64,000 nucleotides of DNA from JACCZX01 sp963786295 (GTDB lineage Bacteria; Pseudomonadota; Gammaproteobacteria; Burkholderiales; Burkholderiaceae_F). This document shows, in pieces, positions 1 to 9,205 of the stretch; positions within the stretch are counted from its first letter, which is position 1; each line of letters starts with the position of its first letter. The DNA lies in contig CAWAYV010000022.1 of the NCBI GenBank assembly GCA_963786295.1, forward strand, positions 21,668-85,667, in the 5' to 3' direction. The position numbers were made by a program, and so were the translations under genes. Under the pieces are notes generated by a model that was not told the DNA's origin, did no database searches, and saw nothing but the letters and a program-made list of their open reading frames with translations.

Positions 1-2421
1 GTGATGGGTAAATATCACCCGCACGGCGACCAGGCGATTTACGACACGCTCGTCAGAATGGCGCAGCCGTTTTCGCTGCGCTATCTGCTGATCGACGGGC
101 AGGGCAACTTCGGCTCGGTCGATGGCGACAACCCGGCGGCGATGCGCTACACCGAGTGCCGGTTGTCGAAGATTGCGGCGTCGCTGCTGCTCGATATCGA
201 CAAGGAAACGGTCGACTTCGCTCCGAACTACGACGGCAAGGAGCAGGAGCCGCTGGTGCTGCCCGCGCGTGTGCCGAATCTATTGATCAACGGCTCTGCT
301 GGCATCGCGGTGGGAATGGCGACCAATATTCCGCCGCACAACCTCGGCGAAGTGATCGACGGTTGCATGACGCTGCTGCGCAATCCGCAGACGAGCATCG
401 ATGAGTTGATCGAGCTGATTCCGGCACCTGATTTTCCGACCGCGGGAATCATCTACGGCATCGAAGGCGTGCGCGAAGGCTATCGCACCGGTCGCGGCCG
501 CGTCGTGATGCGCGCCAAGGCGCACTTCGAAGAGATCGACAAGGGCACGCGTTCGGCGATCATCATCGACGAGCTGCCGTATCAGGTGAACAAGCGCGTG
601 CTGCTCGAGCGCATCGCCGAGATGGTCAACGAAAAGCGGATCGAGGGCATCTCTGACATCCGCGATGAATCGGACAAATCCGGTATGCGCGTCGTCTTCG
701 AGTTGAAGCGCAACGAGCAGCCTGATGTCGTGCTGAACAATCTGTACAAGCAGTCGCAGCTGCAGGACACGTTCGGTATCAACATGGTGGCGCTGGTCGA
801 CGGCCAGCCGCGCGTGCTGAACCTGAAGCAGATGCTCGACGCGTTCTTGTCGCATCGGCGCGAGGTGATTACGCGGCGCACGGTGTTCGAGCTGCGCGAG
901 GCGCGCCGACGCGGCCACGTGCTCGAAGGGCTGGCGGTGGCGCTGGCCAACATCGACGAGTTCATCGCGCTGATCAAGGCGGCGCCGACGCCGCCGGTCG
1001 CAAAGACCGGATTGATGAGCCGCGCCTGGGATTCGTCGGTCGTGCGCGAGATGTTGACGCGCTCGGGTCGCGATATGAATGCCTATCGCCCCGAGGCGAT
1101 GGATCCGCGCTTCGGACTGATGGACGACGGGCTGTATCGGCTGTCGGACGAACAGGCAGAGCAGATTTTGCAGATGCGCCTGCAGCGCCTGACCGGGCTC
1201 GAGCAGGACAAGATCGTCAACGAGTATCGCGACGTGATGGAGCAGATCACCGATCTGCTGAACGTGCTCGCCACGCCTGCGCGGATCACCGACATCATCG
1301 CCGAAGAACTGCTTGCGCTGAAGAGCGAATTCGGCGATGCGCGCCGCTCGGAGATCGTGCGCAGCGCGCAGGATTTGATCACCGAAGATCTGATCACGCC
1401 TGAAGACATGGTGGTCACGCTGTCGCACGCCGGCTATATAAAGAGCCAGCCGCTCGCCGACTATCGCGCGCAGCGGCGCGGCGGGCGCGGCAAGCAGGCG
1501 GCATCAACACGCGAAGACGACTGGATCGATCAGCTCTTCATCGCTCACACGCACGACACGATCCTGTGCTTCTCCGATCGAGGCCGGTTGTATTGGTTGA
1601 AGGTGTGGGAAGTGCCGCAGGGCCAGCGCAACGCGCGCGGCCGGCCGATCGTCAACATGTTTCCGTTGATGGAGAACGAGAAGATCACGGTGGTGCTGCC
1701 GATCAAGCAGTTCGACGAGGAACACTTCGTCTTCATGGCCACCGCGATGGGCACCGTGAAGAAAACCGCGCTGACGGATTTCTCGAACCCGCGCAAGGCC
1801 GGCATCATCGCGGTCGACCTCGACGCCGGTGACTACCTGATCGGCGCCGCAATCACGGACGGCAAGCACGACGTGATGCTTTTCTCGGACGCCGGCAAGG
1901 CGGTGCGCTTCGACGAGAACGACGTGCGGCCGATGGGTCGTCAAGCGCGCGGCGTGCGCGGTATGTGGCTGGACGAAGGCCAGCAGGTGATCGCGATGCT
2001 GGTGGCCGAAGACGAGCGGCAGAGCGTGTTGACCGCGACCGAAAACGGCTTCGGCAAGCGCACTCCGATCATCGAGTACACGCGCCACTCACGCGCGACG
2101 CGCGGAATGATCGCGATTACCACCAGCGAGCGAAACGGCAAGGTCGTCGCTGCCACGCTGGTGCGTAACGACGACGAAGTGATGCTGATCACCACCGGCG
2201 GCGTGCTGATTCGTACGCGCGTTGCAGAGATTCGCGAGATGGGCCGCGCAACGCAGGGCGTCACGCTGATTGCACTCGACGGCGGCACTCGGCTCTCTAA
2301 CCTGCAGCGAGTAGTCGAGCGCGACAGCGATGTGGTCAATGGCGACAATGGGCACGCGACTGCTGTCGATACCGGCAGTACGGACGATAACGGCTCTGCA
2401 GACGAACCTCCGCAGAACTGA
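1..2421 (+). CDS. gyrA: DNA gyrase subunit A, 5' end missing
   Basis: The A subunit of DNA gyrase cuts and rejoins DNA and, with GyrB, introduces negative supercoils using ATP. The window opens inside the gene: codon 1 matches about residue 73 of E. coli GyrA, so the GTG at base 1 is not a true start. The active-site tyrosine is in AAMRYTE at codon 50, matching Tyr122. The breakage-reunion domain is followed by the GyrA box QRRGGRGKQA and a beta-pinwheel DNA-wrapping domain, with an acidic tail. The quinolone-determining loop reads HPHGDQAIYDT: the usual Ser/Thr at position 83 is Gln and Asp87 is kept. The frame is intact to TGA at 2419-2421. The downstream gene is pheA after 53 bases; the serC often found here in relatives is absent. 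Confidence 0.97.
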   Translation: MMGKYHPHGDQAIYDTLVRMAQPFSLRYLLIDGQGNFGSVDGDNPAAMRYTECRLSKIAASLLLDIDKETVDFAPNYDGKEQEPLVLPARVPNLLINGSAGIAVGMATNIPPHNLGEVIDGCMTLLRNPQTSIDELIELIPAPDFPTAGIIYGIEGVREGYRTGRGRVVMRAKAHFEEIDKGTRSAIIIDELPYQVNKRVLLERIAEMVNEKRIEGISDIRDESDKSGMRVVFELKRNEQPDVVLNNLYKQSQLQDTFGINMVALVDGQPRVLNLKQMLDAFLSHRREVITRRTVFELREARRRGHVLEGLAVALANIDEFIALIKAAPTPPVAKTGLMSRAWDSSVVREMLTRSGRDMNAYRPEAMDPRFGLMDDGLYRLSDEQAEQILQMRLQRLTGLEQDKIVNEYRDVMEQITDLLNVLATPARITDIIAEELLALKSEFGDARRSEIVRSAQDLITEDLITPEDMVVTLSHAGYIKSQPLADYRAQRRGGRGKQAASTREDDWIDQLFIAHTHDTILCFSDRGRLYWLKVWEVPQGQRNARGRPIVNMFPLMENEKITVVLPIKQFDEEHFVFMATAMGTVKKTALTDFSNPRKAGIIAVDLDAGDYLIGAAITDGKHDVMLFSDAGKAVRFDENDVRPMGRQARGVRGMWLDEGQQVIAMLVAEDERQSVLTATENGFGKRTPIIEYTRHSRATRGMIAITTSERNGKVVAATLVRNDDEVMLITTGGVLIRTRVAEIREMGRATQGVTLIALDGGTRLSNLQRVVERDSDVVNGDNGHATAVDTGSTDDNGSADEPPQN

Positions 2422-2474
2422 CGTGCCACAGCGCGTCTATAACTTCTCCCACGGGCAGTTGTTCGAGCGACGCC

Positions 2475-3578
2475 ATGGGTGAACACATCGACGATCGCCT
2501 CAGGTTGCTGCGCGATGCGATCGACACGGTTGACGAGCGATTGATCGCTTTGTTGAACGAACGCGCGCAGCTTGCGATCGACGTTGGAAAGATCAAGCAC
2601 GGTGCCGGCGCACCCGTCTTTCGACCCGAGCGTGAAGCCGAAATTCTGCAACGCGCCGGTGCGTTGAATGCCGGACCGTTGTCGCGAGACCACGTCACCC
2701 ACATTTTTCGCGAAGTGATCTCGGCCTGTCGTGCGCTGGAGCGACCACTGACGGTGGCGTACCTCGGGCCGGCAGGGACGTTTTCCGAAATGGCGATGCA
2801 GCGGCAATTTGGCTCCAGCGTCACCGGGTTGCCGTGCACGACGCTGGACGACGTGTTCCGCACGACCGAAGCGGGCAGCGCCGATCTGGCGATCGTGCCG
2901 CTCGAAAATTCCTCCGAAGGCGCGGTCAATCGCACGCTCGATTTGCTGCTGGCGACACCGCTCGGCATGCTGGCTGAGGTGTCGGTTTCTGTCCAACACA
3001 ATTTGCTCACCAAGAGCGGCTCGATGAGCGGTGTCGTGCGCGTGTGTGCGCACGCGCAGGCGTTGGCGCAGTGCGCGGGGTGGCTCAACCAGCACTGGCC
3101 GTCGCTGGAACGGCAGCCGGTCGCGAGTAACGCCGAAGCCGCACGCATGGCCTCGGAAGACGCAGACGACGCGGCGATTGCGGGCGAGCCGGCAGCCCGT
3201 CACCACAACGTTCAAATGGTTGCCGCGCAGATTCAGGACGACACGCACAATCGCACGCGCTTCGCTGTGCTGGGTGCGCAGTCGAAGCAGCCATCGACGC
3301 CATCGGCGCGCGACAAGACGTCGCTGATCCTTTCGGTGCCCAACAAGGCCGGCGCGGTGTTTCACATGTTGTCGCCATTGGCCGCACACGGAGTGTCGAT
3401 GACGCGCTTCGAGTCGCGGCCGGCGCGCGTCGGCACTTGGGAGTATTACTTCTACGTCGACGTCGAAGGCCACGTGGACGAGCCGAAAGTTGCACGCGCG
3501 CTCACAGAGTTGCAGCAGGCGTGCGCGTTCTATAAGTGTCTCGGCTCGTATCCCGCCGAACAAACGGAAGCACGATGA
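2475..3578 (+). CDS. pheA: bifunctional chorismate mutase/prephenate dehydratase (P-protein)
   Basis: This enzyme converts chorismate to prephenate and then to phenylpyruvate, the committed steps to phenylalanine. The 367-residue protein has an AroQ-type helical mutase domain (about 1-90), then a periplasmic-binding-fold dehydratase domain starting at VAYLGPAGTFSE, with SNAEAARMA and the catalytic NRTRF segment. A C-terminal ACT domain carries the ESRP motif that binds phenylalanine for feedback inhibition. The length is typical of betaproteobacterial PheA. The start is ATG 2475; no in-frame start upstream is better supported. Its stop overlaps the hisC start (ATGA at 3575-3578), so hisC is probably translationally coupled. 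Confidence 0.96.
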   Translation: MGEHIDDRLRLLRDAIDTVDERLIALLNERAQLAIDVGKIKHGAGAPVFRPEREAEILQRAGALNAGPLSRDHVTHIFREVISACRALERPLTVAYLGPAGTFSEMAMQRQFGSSVTGLPCTTLDDVFRTTEAGSADLAIVPLENSSEGAVNRTLDLLLATPLGMLAEVSVSVQHNLLTKSGSMSGVVRVCAHAQALAQCAGWLNQHWPSLERQPVASNAEAARMASEDADDAAIAGEPAARHHNVQMVAAQIQDDTHNRTRFAVLGAQSKQPSTPSARDKTSLILSVPNKAGAVFHMLSPLAAHGVSMTRFESRPARVGTWEYYFYVDVEGHVDEPKVARALTELQQACAFYKCLGSYPAEQTEAR

Positions 3579-4680
3579 GTGCTTGTGCGGCTCTACCCGC
3601 TCTACCGTACGTGCGCGAAATCTCGCCGTACATTGCGGGAAAGCCGATCGATGAATTGGCGCGCGAGTTCGGGCTCGACCCCGAATCGATCGTCAAACTG
3701 GCGTCGAACGAAAATCCGCGCGGCATGCCGGCGTCTGCAAAACGCGCGATAGCCGAAGTGCTGGCCGATCTCGGCCGCTATCCCGACAGCAACGGCTTCG
3801 CGCTGAAGTCGGCGCTGTCTGCAAAGTTCGATGTTCCAGCTGACTGGATCACGCTCGGCAACGGCAGCAACGACATTCTCGAACTGGCCGCTGCGGCGCT
3901 GCTGTCCCCTGGTCGTAGCTGCGTGTATGCGCAGCACTCGTTCGCCGTTTACGCGTTGGCCACGCAGGCACGCGGCGCGCGCGCGATCGTCGCGCCCGCA
4001 AAGAATCTTGGCCACGATCTGGACGCGATGGCGTCGGCGATCGCGTCCGACACGGCCTTGATCTACATCGCGAATCCAAACAATCCGACCGGAACCCATC
4101 TGCGAGCGGAAGCAATCGAAGCGTTTCTCGCGGGCGTCCCGCGCGCGCGTAGTCGTCGTGATCGATGAGGCTTACAACGAATACTTGCCACCCGAGCGTC
4201 GTTTCAACAGTGCCCTTTGGGTACGAAAGTTTCCGAATCTGCTGATCTGCACGCACGTTGTCGAAGGCTTATGGGTTGGCAGGACTGCGCGTCGGATACG
4301 GCATTGCGCAGACGGAATTGACCGATCTCCTTAATCGTGTGCGGCAGCCGTTTAACGTAAATGCGGCGGCCCAGGCCGCCGCAGTAGCCGCATTGAGCGA
4401 TGCTGAATTCCTGGATGAGAGTTACCGCCTCAACCGCAGCGGCATGCAGCAATTGAACGACGCGTTTCGCTCGCTCGGTCTTGAATATGTGCCGAGCTAC
4501 GGCAACTTCGTGCTGGTCAAGGTAGGCGACGCGGAGCGGATGTATCAGGAGTTACTGAAGCGGGGTGTCATCGTGCGGCCGGTCGGCAATTACGGCTTAC
4601 CGGAGTGGTTGCGCGTTACGGTCGGCTTACCCGAAGAAAATTCGAGATTCGTTGAAGCGCTGAAGGCCGCGCTGGGATGA
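3575..4680 (+). pseudogene. hisC: histidinol-phosphate aminotransferase, two frameshifts as read
   Basis: This is a PLP-dependent fold-type I aminotransferase acting on histidinol phosphate; in this aromatic operon it probably also serves phenylalanine/tyrosine transamination. The first part runs from ATG 3575 and contains KLASNENPRG and IANPNNPTG. The frame shifts near 4145-4152, giving VVVIDEAYNEYLPP with the PLP-binding Asp and Tyr. It shifts again near 4248-4255, giving TLSKAYGLAGLRVGYG with the Schiff-base lysine, and then runs to TGA 4678-4680. Both shifts have the same sense: one extra base, or two missing, each in a short CG- or CA-rich stretch. Removing one base at each restores about 367 residues, the usual length. 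All catalytic segments are kept, so sequence error is likelier than decay. Both gene edges overlap neighbours by ATGA. Confidence 0.9.
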
Positions 4681-5525
4681 GACTGGCGCTGATCGGCGTG
4701 GGGTTGATCGGCGGTTCGTTTGCGAGAGCATTGCGCGCCGCTGGCAAGGTCGATGTCGTGGTTGGATTTGACAATCAACCCGATGCCTTGAGGCGGGCGA
4801 TCGACCTTGGCGTTATCGATCAATCCGCAGAATCGGCGGCGCGGGCGGTCGAGCACGCCGATTTGGCGATGATCGCAACGCCGGTCGGATCGATGCAGAA
4901 CGTCCTGCAAGCCATTGCTCCACATCTGGCTCGGACTGCAATCGTTACCGATGTCGGCAGCACAAAGGCAAGCGTGATCGCGGCCGCGCGCCACGAACTT
5001 GGGTCTGCATTCGAGCGTTTTGTGCCTGGCCATCCGATCGCTGGACGTGAACACTCGGGCGTTGAATATTCGGAAGCGGCACTGTTCAACGACAAGTTGT
5101 TCATATGCACTCCGGTGGACCAGACCGATGCGGAAGCGGTGCGTCAGGTTGAGGCGCTTTGGCGCAGCGTCGGCTGCCATACGGATCGCATGACGCCTGA
5201 AGAACACGACACCGTGTTCGCGGCGGTGAGCCACTTGCCGCATCTGTTGGCATTCGCACTGGTTGCGCAGATCGCGGCTGACCCAGACGCCGCACGAAAG
5301 TTCGCGCTGGCCGGTGCGGGTTTTCGCGATTTCACGCGCATCGCCGCGTCGAGTCCGGCCCTGTGGAGCGATGTATGCGTTGCAAATCGCGACGCACTCG
5401 GCGATGAACTCAGACAACATCGCAACCTTCTCGCAGAACTGCAGCAGGCGATCGATGAATGCGATCGCGAAGCATTGCAAAGCGTCTTCTCGCGAGCAGG
5501 TGAGAGCTTGCGTGCGCTTGGGTAG
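4677..5525 (+). CDS. tyrA: prephenate/arogenate dehydrogenase
   Basis: This enzyme performs the NAD(P)-dependent oxidative decarboxylation of prephenate (or arogenate) in tyrosine synthesis. The 282-residue protein starts with a Rossmann fold whose dinucleotide loop is GVGLIGGS (residues 7-14). It continues with TDVGSTK and the active-site HPIAGREHSG, and ends with the helical dimerisation domain containing AVSHLPHLLAFAL. There is no fused chorismate mutase and no ACT domain, which fits the stand-alone betaproteobacterial type. The start ATG overlaps the hisC stop (ATGA), so it is coupled to hisC translation. The next gene in the usual operon, aroA, is about 9 kb away here because the pilin cluster lies between. 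Confidence 0.95.
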   Translation: MRLALIGVGLIGGSFARALRAAGKVDVVVGFDNQPDALRRAIDLGVIDQSAESAARAVEHADLAMIATPVGSMQNVLQAIAPHLARTAIVTDVGSTKASVIAAARHELGSAFERFVPGHPIAGREHSGVEYSEAALFNDKLFICTPVDQTDAEAVRQVEALWRSVGCHTDRMTPEEHDTVFAAVSHLPHLLAFALVAQIAADPDAARKFALAGAGFRDFTRIAASSPALWSDVCVANRDALGDELRQHRNLLAELQQAIDECDREALQSVFSRAGESLRALG

Positions 5526-5616
5526 CGCTCATTGAGGCGTATTCGACTCCTTAATTCCCGTAGCGATGGCGCATGTCGGTGTGTAAGCTGGTTCAACCGA
5601 CTTTGGCGGCAACACG

Positions 5617-6132
5617 GTGAAATACATTCGAGGGCTAAGGGAGTGCGTACTGGTCGCGACCGCGATCGCGCTCTTGGCCTGCGACTCGCGCGGTCGGGCA
5701 TTCGAAGACTTGCGGCTGGCGCGCTTGAACGAAGGCCAGTCGAGCGAGCAGGACGTGCGCAAACTCTTCGGCGAGCCCACCGCGGTGCGCGACATCACCG
5801 GCGGCAAGGGCCTGATCTATCCGCTGGGTCCTGAAGGCCCGCACACGCTATTGATGAAGATCGATGGCAAGGGCAAGTACCAAGGGCGGGAAGATCTGCT
5901 GACGCGCGCCAATTTCGAGCGAGTCACGCGAGGACTGAAGGAGCTCGACGTGCTGGTGATGCTCGGTCGCCCGGGACGCGCTGAAAGGTATCCGTTGAAG
6001 CAGCAATCTTCCTGGGAATGGCGATTTCTCGATGGTGACGACACACGGATCTTTGTCGTGACCTTCGATGCGAGCGGCACGGTCGTGAGCACGGCGATCG
6101 AGGATGACCCGCGCCGATTCGGCGGTCGGTAA
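5617..6132 (+). CDS. BamE/SmpA-like lipoprotein
   Basis: This is a predicted secreted lipoprotein of 171 residues. A short basic N-terminus is followed by a hydrophobic stretch and a lipobox LLAC, placing the lipidated cysteine at residue 22. Two similar segments follow, each with a pattern like DVRKLFGEP or DVLVMLGRPGR and then aromatic/basic strands, which resembles the SmpA/OmlA (BamE) fold in duplicate. The start is GTG 5617; no ATG gives the signal peptide. BamE itself is a small outer-membrane assembly factor, but this longer protein should not be assumed to be BamE. It stands alone between tyrA and the first pilin cluster, about 90 bases after tyrA and about 200 before fimT. The function is not known. 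Confidence 0.75.
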   Translation: MKYIRGLRECVLVATAIALLACDSRGRAFEDLRLARLNEGQSSEQDVRKLFGEPTAVRDITGGKGLIYPLGPEGPHTLLMKIDGKGKYQGREDLLTRANFERVTRGLKELDVLVMLGRPGRAERYPLKQQSSWEWRFLDGDDTRIFVVTFDASGTVVSTAIEDDPRRFGGR

Positions 6133-6338
6133 CGCCGGCTAATGCGGCCGGACTAGCGTCCGCTGCCGAGTGATCGATCGAAGTCGGCCGCTCGCCTGTC
6201 CTTATTCATCCGTTCGGCGTCGCGTATCGCGGCCGCCACATCCGCGCATCCGCTCGTCGCGGAAGGGATTCCACTGGGCGGTATCAGCGCGCTTTGTTCG
6301 TCGCCTCTGGATATGCTCCGTCGCCAGGAGGGTTGTCA

Positions 6339-6974
6339 ATGCATTCGCGCGGTTTCACTTTGGTCGAAATGCTGGTGGTGATGACGATCAGTGCGATTCT
6401 GATCGCCGCTGCCGTGCCGTGCGTTTCAGTGGACGATCGCGCGCAATCGCATTTCGGATGCGACCAATCTGCTTCTTGTCACATCTCGAGTACGCGCGCA
6501 TGGAAGCGTCGCGACGCGGCAACACCGTTGTCGATTGTGCCGAACGCTCGATCCGAACGCTGGCGCCGCCTGTATGCAGCAGCGCGTCGACCGCAACGGT
6601 CGATGGCAATGACTGGGCGGTGGGTTGGGTCGTGTTCGAGAAAGTCCTGCCCAATGTCGGACGAGTCAAACTTTGAGGCCGGAGATCAGGTGATCTTTCG
6701 TCAGCAGGCGATGGGCGCGGTGGCGTGCTCGCGTGATGATTCATTCCAATATCTCCGGGGCAGAGTTCGTCGCGTTTCAGCCGCGCGGCACCGGCGGCAT
6801 TGTCGGCGGCGGCAGACGTTTGCGATCGACTTACGGCACGGTGCTGACACCGATCGTCGGCCGATCGCGCGATCGCGACGCATTGCGCTGACGAATGCCG
6901 CCCGCTGTATTCCAATCACCGCTGCTCGGCTCGATGCGCGTTGCGCGCACGGCTGGCCGGCGTCCTGCCTATAG
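6339..6974 (+). pseudogene. fimT: FimT/GspH-type minor pilin, several frameshifts (cluster 1)
   Basis: This is a minor pseudopilin thought to help prime type IV pilus assembly. A strong ribosome site (AGGAGG at 6326-6331) precedes ATG 6339, followed by the prepilin leader and methylation region RGFTLVEMLVVM. The coding signal then moves between frames several times: ARNRISDATNLLLV, EYARMEASRRGNTVV, CRTLDPNAGAACMQQ and DWAVGWVVFEKVLP are each clean in a different frame. This FimT layout, with a conserved CRTLD-like cysteine and a GWVVF strand, runs to about TAG 6972-6974, three bases before the pilV ATG. The end is the least certain point. The number of shifts is too high for a working gene if they are real. 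Confidence 0.75.
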
Positions 6975-6977
6975 ACC

Positions 6978-7541
6978 ATGAACAATCTACTCGAACTTTT
7001 ATCAGCCGACTGCAGGCCGGCCTTTCGATGATCGAGGTGCTGGTGTCGCTGACGATCGTCGCGTTTGGCGTGCTCGGCCTGCTGGGCCTGCAGGCGCGTG
7101 CGCTGAGTTTTCAGCGCGATTCGTTCGATCGCCGCACCGCCGCTGAGATGGTCGCCCAATTGGCCGAGCGCATGCGCGCCAATCACATGGGACTGATCAG
7201 CGGCTGGTATGCGCTCCGAACGGCTTCGTATCTTCACTCACGACCCCGACGCCCGCAGTGATCACGCCGTGCGCAATTCCGACCGCCTGCACGTCCGAGG
7301 AACTGGCGTTTCGCGATCTGGACGCAGTGGATTGCCGAGTATCGGCGACGCAGCCCCGGTTCGGCGGCCTATCTGCAGTGGGATCCGGCCGATCCGCGCT
7401 CGATTCTGGTGTCGGTCGCGTGGCCGGAGCCGCAGAGACGACGCGGCGCTGATCCGTTGTGCGTCGCCGATCAACGGTCGCGGTCTGGGCGGCGCGATTC
7501 CGGCCAACTATCGCTGCTTTGAAACCGCCGTTTTCCCCTGA
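6978..7541 (+). pseudogene. pilV: type IV pilus minor pilin PilV, frameshifted (cluster 1)
   Basis: PilV is a minor pilin of the pilus tip-priming complex. ATG 6978 begins MNN but the pilin leader GLSMIEVLVSL lies in another frame, consistent with one base lost from a short A run around 6981-6985. After the long N-terminal helix (VAFGVLGLLGLQARAL) the signal changes frame again. LAFRDL, then WTQWIAEYRRR and SAAYLQWDPADP, then the ending GRGLGGAIPANYRCFETAV occur in different frames and stop at TGA 7539-7541. The conserved C-terminal pair of basic and cysteine residues typical of PilV is visible. It sits three bases after fimT and three before pilW. Confidence 0.8.
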
Positions 7542-7544
7542 CCT

Positions 7545-8574
7545 ATGCCTAACACTTCTGCTTTCTCGCGCGCATCGCAGGCAGGCCGCACGCTGATCGA
7601 GTTGGTGATCGCGATGACGATCGGCCTGGTGATCGTGATCGGCGTGTCGTCGCTGTATCTATCGTCGAGCGGCATTTCGCGCACGGCGAATCAGATCTCG
7701 ACGACCGAGCAGGCGGGCCAGCTGGCGCTGCTGATCATCGGCGACTCGCTGAAGCTGCGCCGCCTACGGCGAGATCATCGGCTCGGACTACGCGGCGCAA
7801 GGACAGACGTTGATGGACGGCGTTCATTTGCGCGGCTGTACGGGAACGCGCAGTTCACCGACTCCGTTTCCGGCGTACGTCGCGCCGCCCGCTGCCGCAG
7901 ACACCGCCCGAACCTCAGCTGCACGGTGGCGTCGCGGCGGCGACGCGCTTTACGTTCGGTACCAGGCAGCGCCGGTTGTCGCGCAAATGCTGCCGGCCGA
8001 CGGCGGCCGCCATATCACTGCCGACTGCGCCGCGAGCACCGCGAATCAGAACGAAGTGCTCTCTTCGCCGCAACTGCGCGCCGGCGTCGGACTGGAACGT
8101 CCGCATCGTGACCAACGTTTTCATGCGCGATCCCGGTACTAACACGCTGGATTGCGAGGGCTACGGCGCGTGCAGCGTTTCGGACCGCTGCTGCAGAACG
8201 TCGTCGAGTTCAAGGTGTTCTACCGCTTCGACGATGCCGCGCATGGCGCGCGGCGCATCGGGGTGACGAACGCCGTGCCCTTCGGCGGCTCGATTCGCGA
8301 CGCCGCGGCTGATCAATGCGCTGGCAGGAGCGATCGATCCGTGGAACTACGTCGTCGCCGTGATGGTTTGCATCACGGTGCAAACCGACTGAGATCGGCG
8401 TCAGTACGCGACGCGCCAACGACTACGCGCGCCGCGCTGCCCGATCAGCGCGGCCGAAGCGGAAACCGGGCTGGATCTGGTCACGACCACCACCGACGGC
8501 ACGCATCCGCCGCACGTTTTCGCAGGTGTTCACCGTACGCAACCGTGCCACTCCGTCGCCTTCAATTACTTTAG
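7545..8574 (+). pseudogene. pilW: type IV pilus minor pilin PilW, frameshifted (cluster 1)
   Basis: PilW is a large minor pilin. ATG 7545 gives an open N-terminus with leader and helix AGRTLIELVIAMTIGL and the usual QISTTEQAGQLALL segment. From about 7750 the frame is lost and regained repeatedly: GDALYVRYQAAP, NVFMRDPGTNTLDCEGYG, LLQNVVEFKVFYRF, AGAIDPWNYVVAVMVC and TFSQVFTVRNRA are recognisable PilW pieces in changing frames. The residue after the prepilin cleavage glycine is Arg instead of the common Phe. The most likely stop is TAG 8572-8574, two bases before the pilX ATG. The exact C-terminus is uncertain. Confidence 0.75.
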
Positions 8575-8576
8575 CC

Positions 8577-9184
8577 ATGAACAAGCCAGTTAACCGCGCG
8601 TTATTGACACCTCCGCATCGGCGCCAGCGCGCACCGCATGATGGGTGTTGTGCTGCCGGTCGTGCTGGTCGTGTTGACCGTCCTGACCGGCCTGGTGGTG
8701 ACCCAGATCCGCCGCAACGCGGTCGACGAGCGGCTGGCGGCCAATACTCGAGAGAGCGTTCAATTGGACAGCTCAGTTCAGACCGTGCTGCGCTGGTGCG
8801 AAGCGCGCGTCACGCTGGCACCGCAGCCGACGGTCACGGTGGCGCCTGGCGACCGCGCGACACAGCCGCCGGCGTGGGCGACCGAGCTTCAGCCAACTGG
8901 ACCACCACGGCCAACTTCGCTCGATTTCAGCGGTGGCGCCAACTTGCTGCCCGGACTGAACGCCGATCCGTCGTGCGTTATCGAGGATGCGACCTGCGAA
9001 CTCGCGCCGCCGATTTCGCCGACCGGGCAAGTCAGCGTCCAAGCACCTGTCCAGGCAACGGCGAGCTCGATCCACGCTGGCGCAAGTTTCGTATCACCGC
9101 ACGCGTTTCGACGCCTGCGCCCGACATGATGGCGGCAACCGATTCACGTTTGCGCAAAGCGAATTGCGCCTCTTCATTGAATAG
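8577..9184 (+). pseudogene. pilX: type IV pilus assembly protein PilX, frameshifted (cluster 1)
   Basis: This is a PilX-type minor pilin. ATG 8577 starts MNKPVNRALLTPP; after a frame change the hydrophobic pilin helix reads GMMGVVLPVVLVVLTVLTGL and leads into QIRRNAVDERLAANTRESVQL, the characteristic PilX N-terminus. It lacks the FTLxE glutamate, as PilX proteins often do. Further shifts separate VLRWCEARV from DPRWRKFRITAR and the last segment GGNRFTFAQSELRLFIE, which ends at TAG 9182-9184. The gene is followed 21 bases later by pilY1, the usual order in betaproteobacterial pilVWXY1E operons. Confidence 0.75.
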
Positions 9185-9205
9185 ACCACGTACCGGAGAT
9201 CGGCA

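Noticed and set aside
280..1428. Open frame of 382 codons on the minus strand inside gyrA
   Set aside because: Composition is that of a codon shadow (His/Arg/Asp rich) and gyrA itself is certain on the plus strand.
1941..3563. Open frame of 540 codons on the minus strand across gyrA and pheA
   Set aside because: Opposite-strand frame over two well-supported genes in GC-rich DNA; arginine-rich composition, no family motif, no ribosome site.
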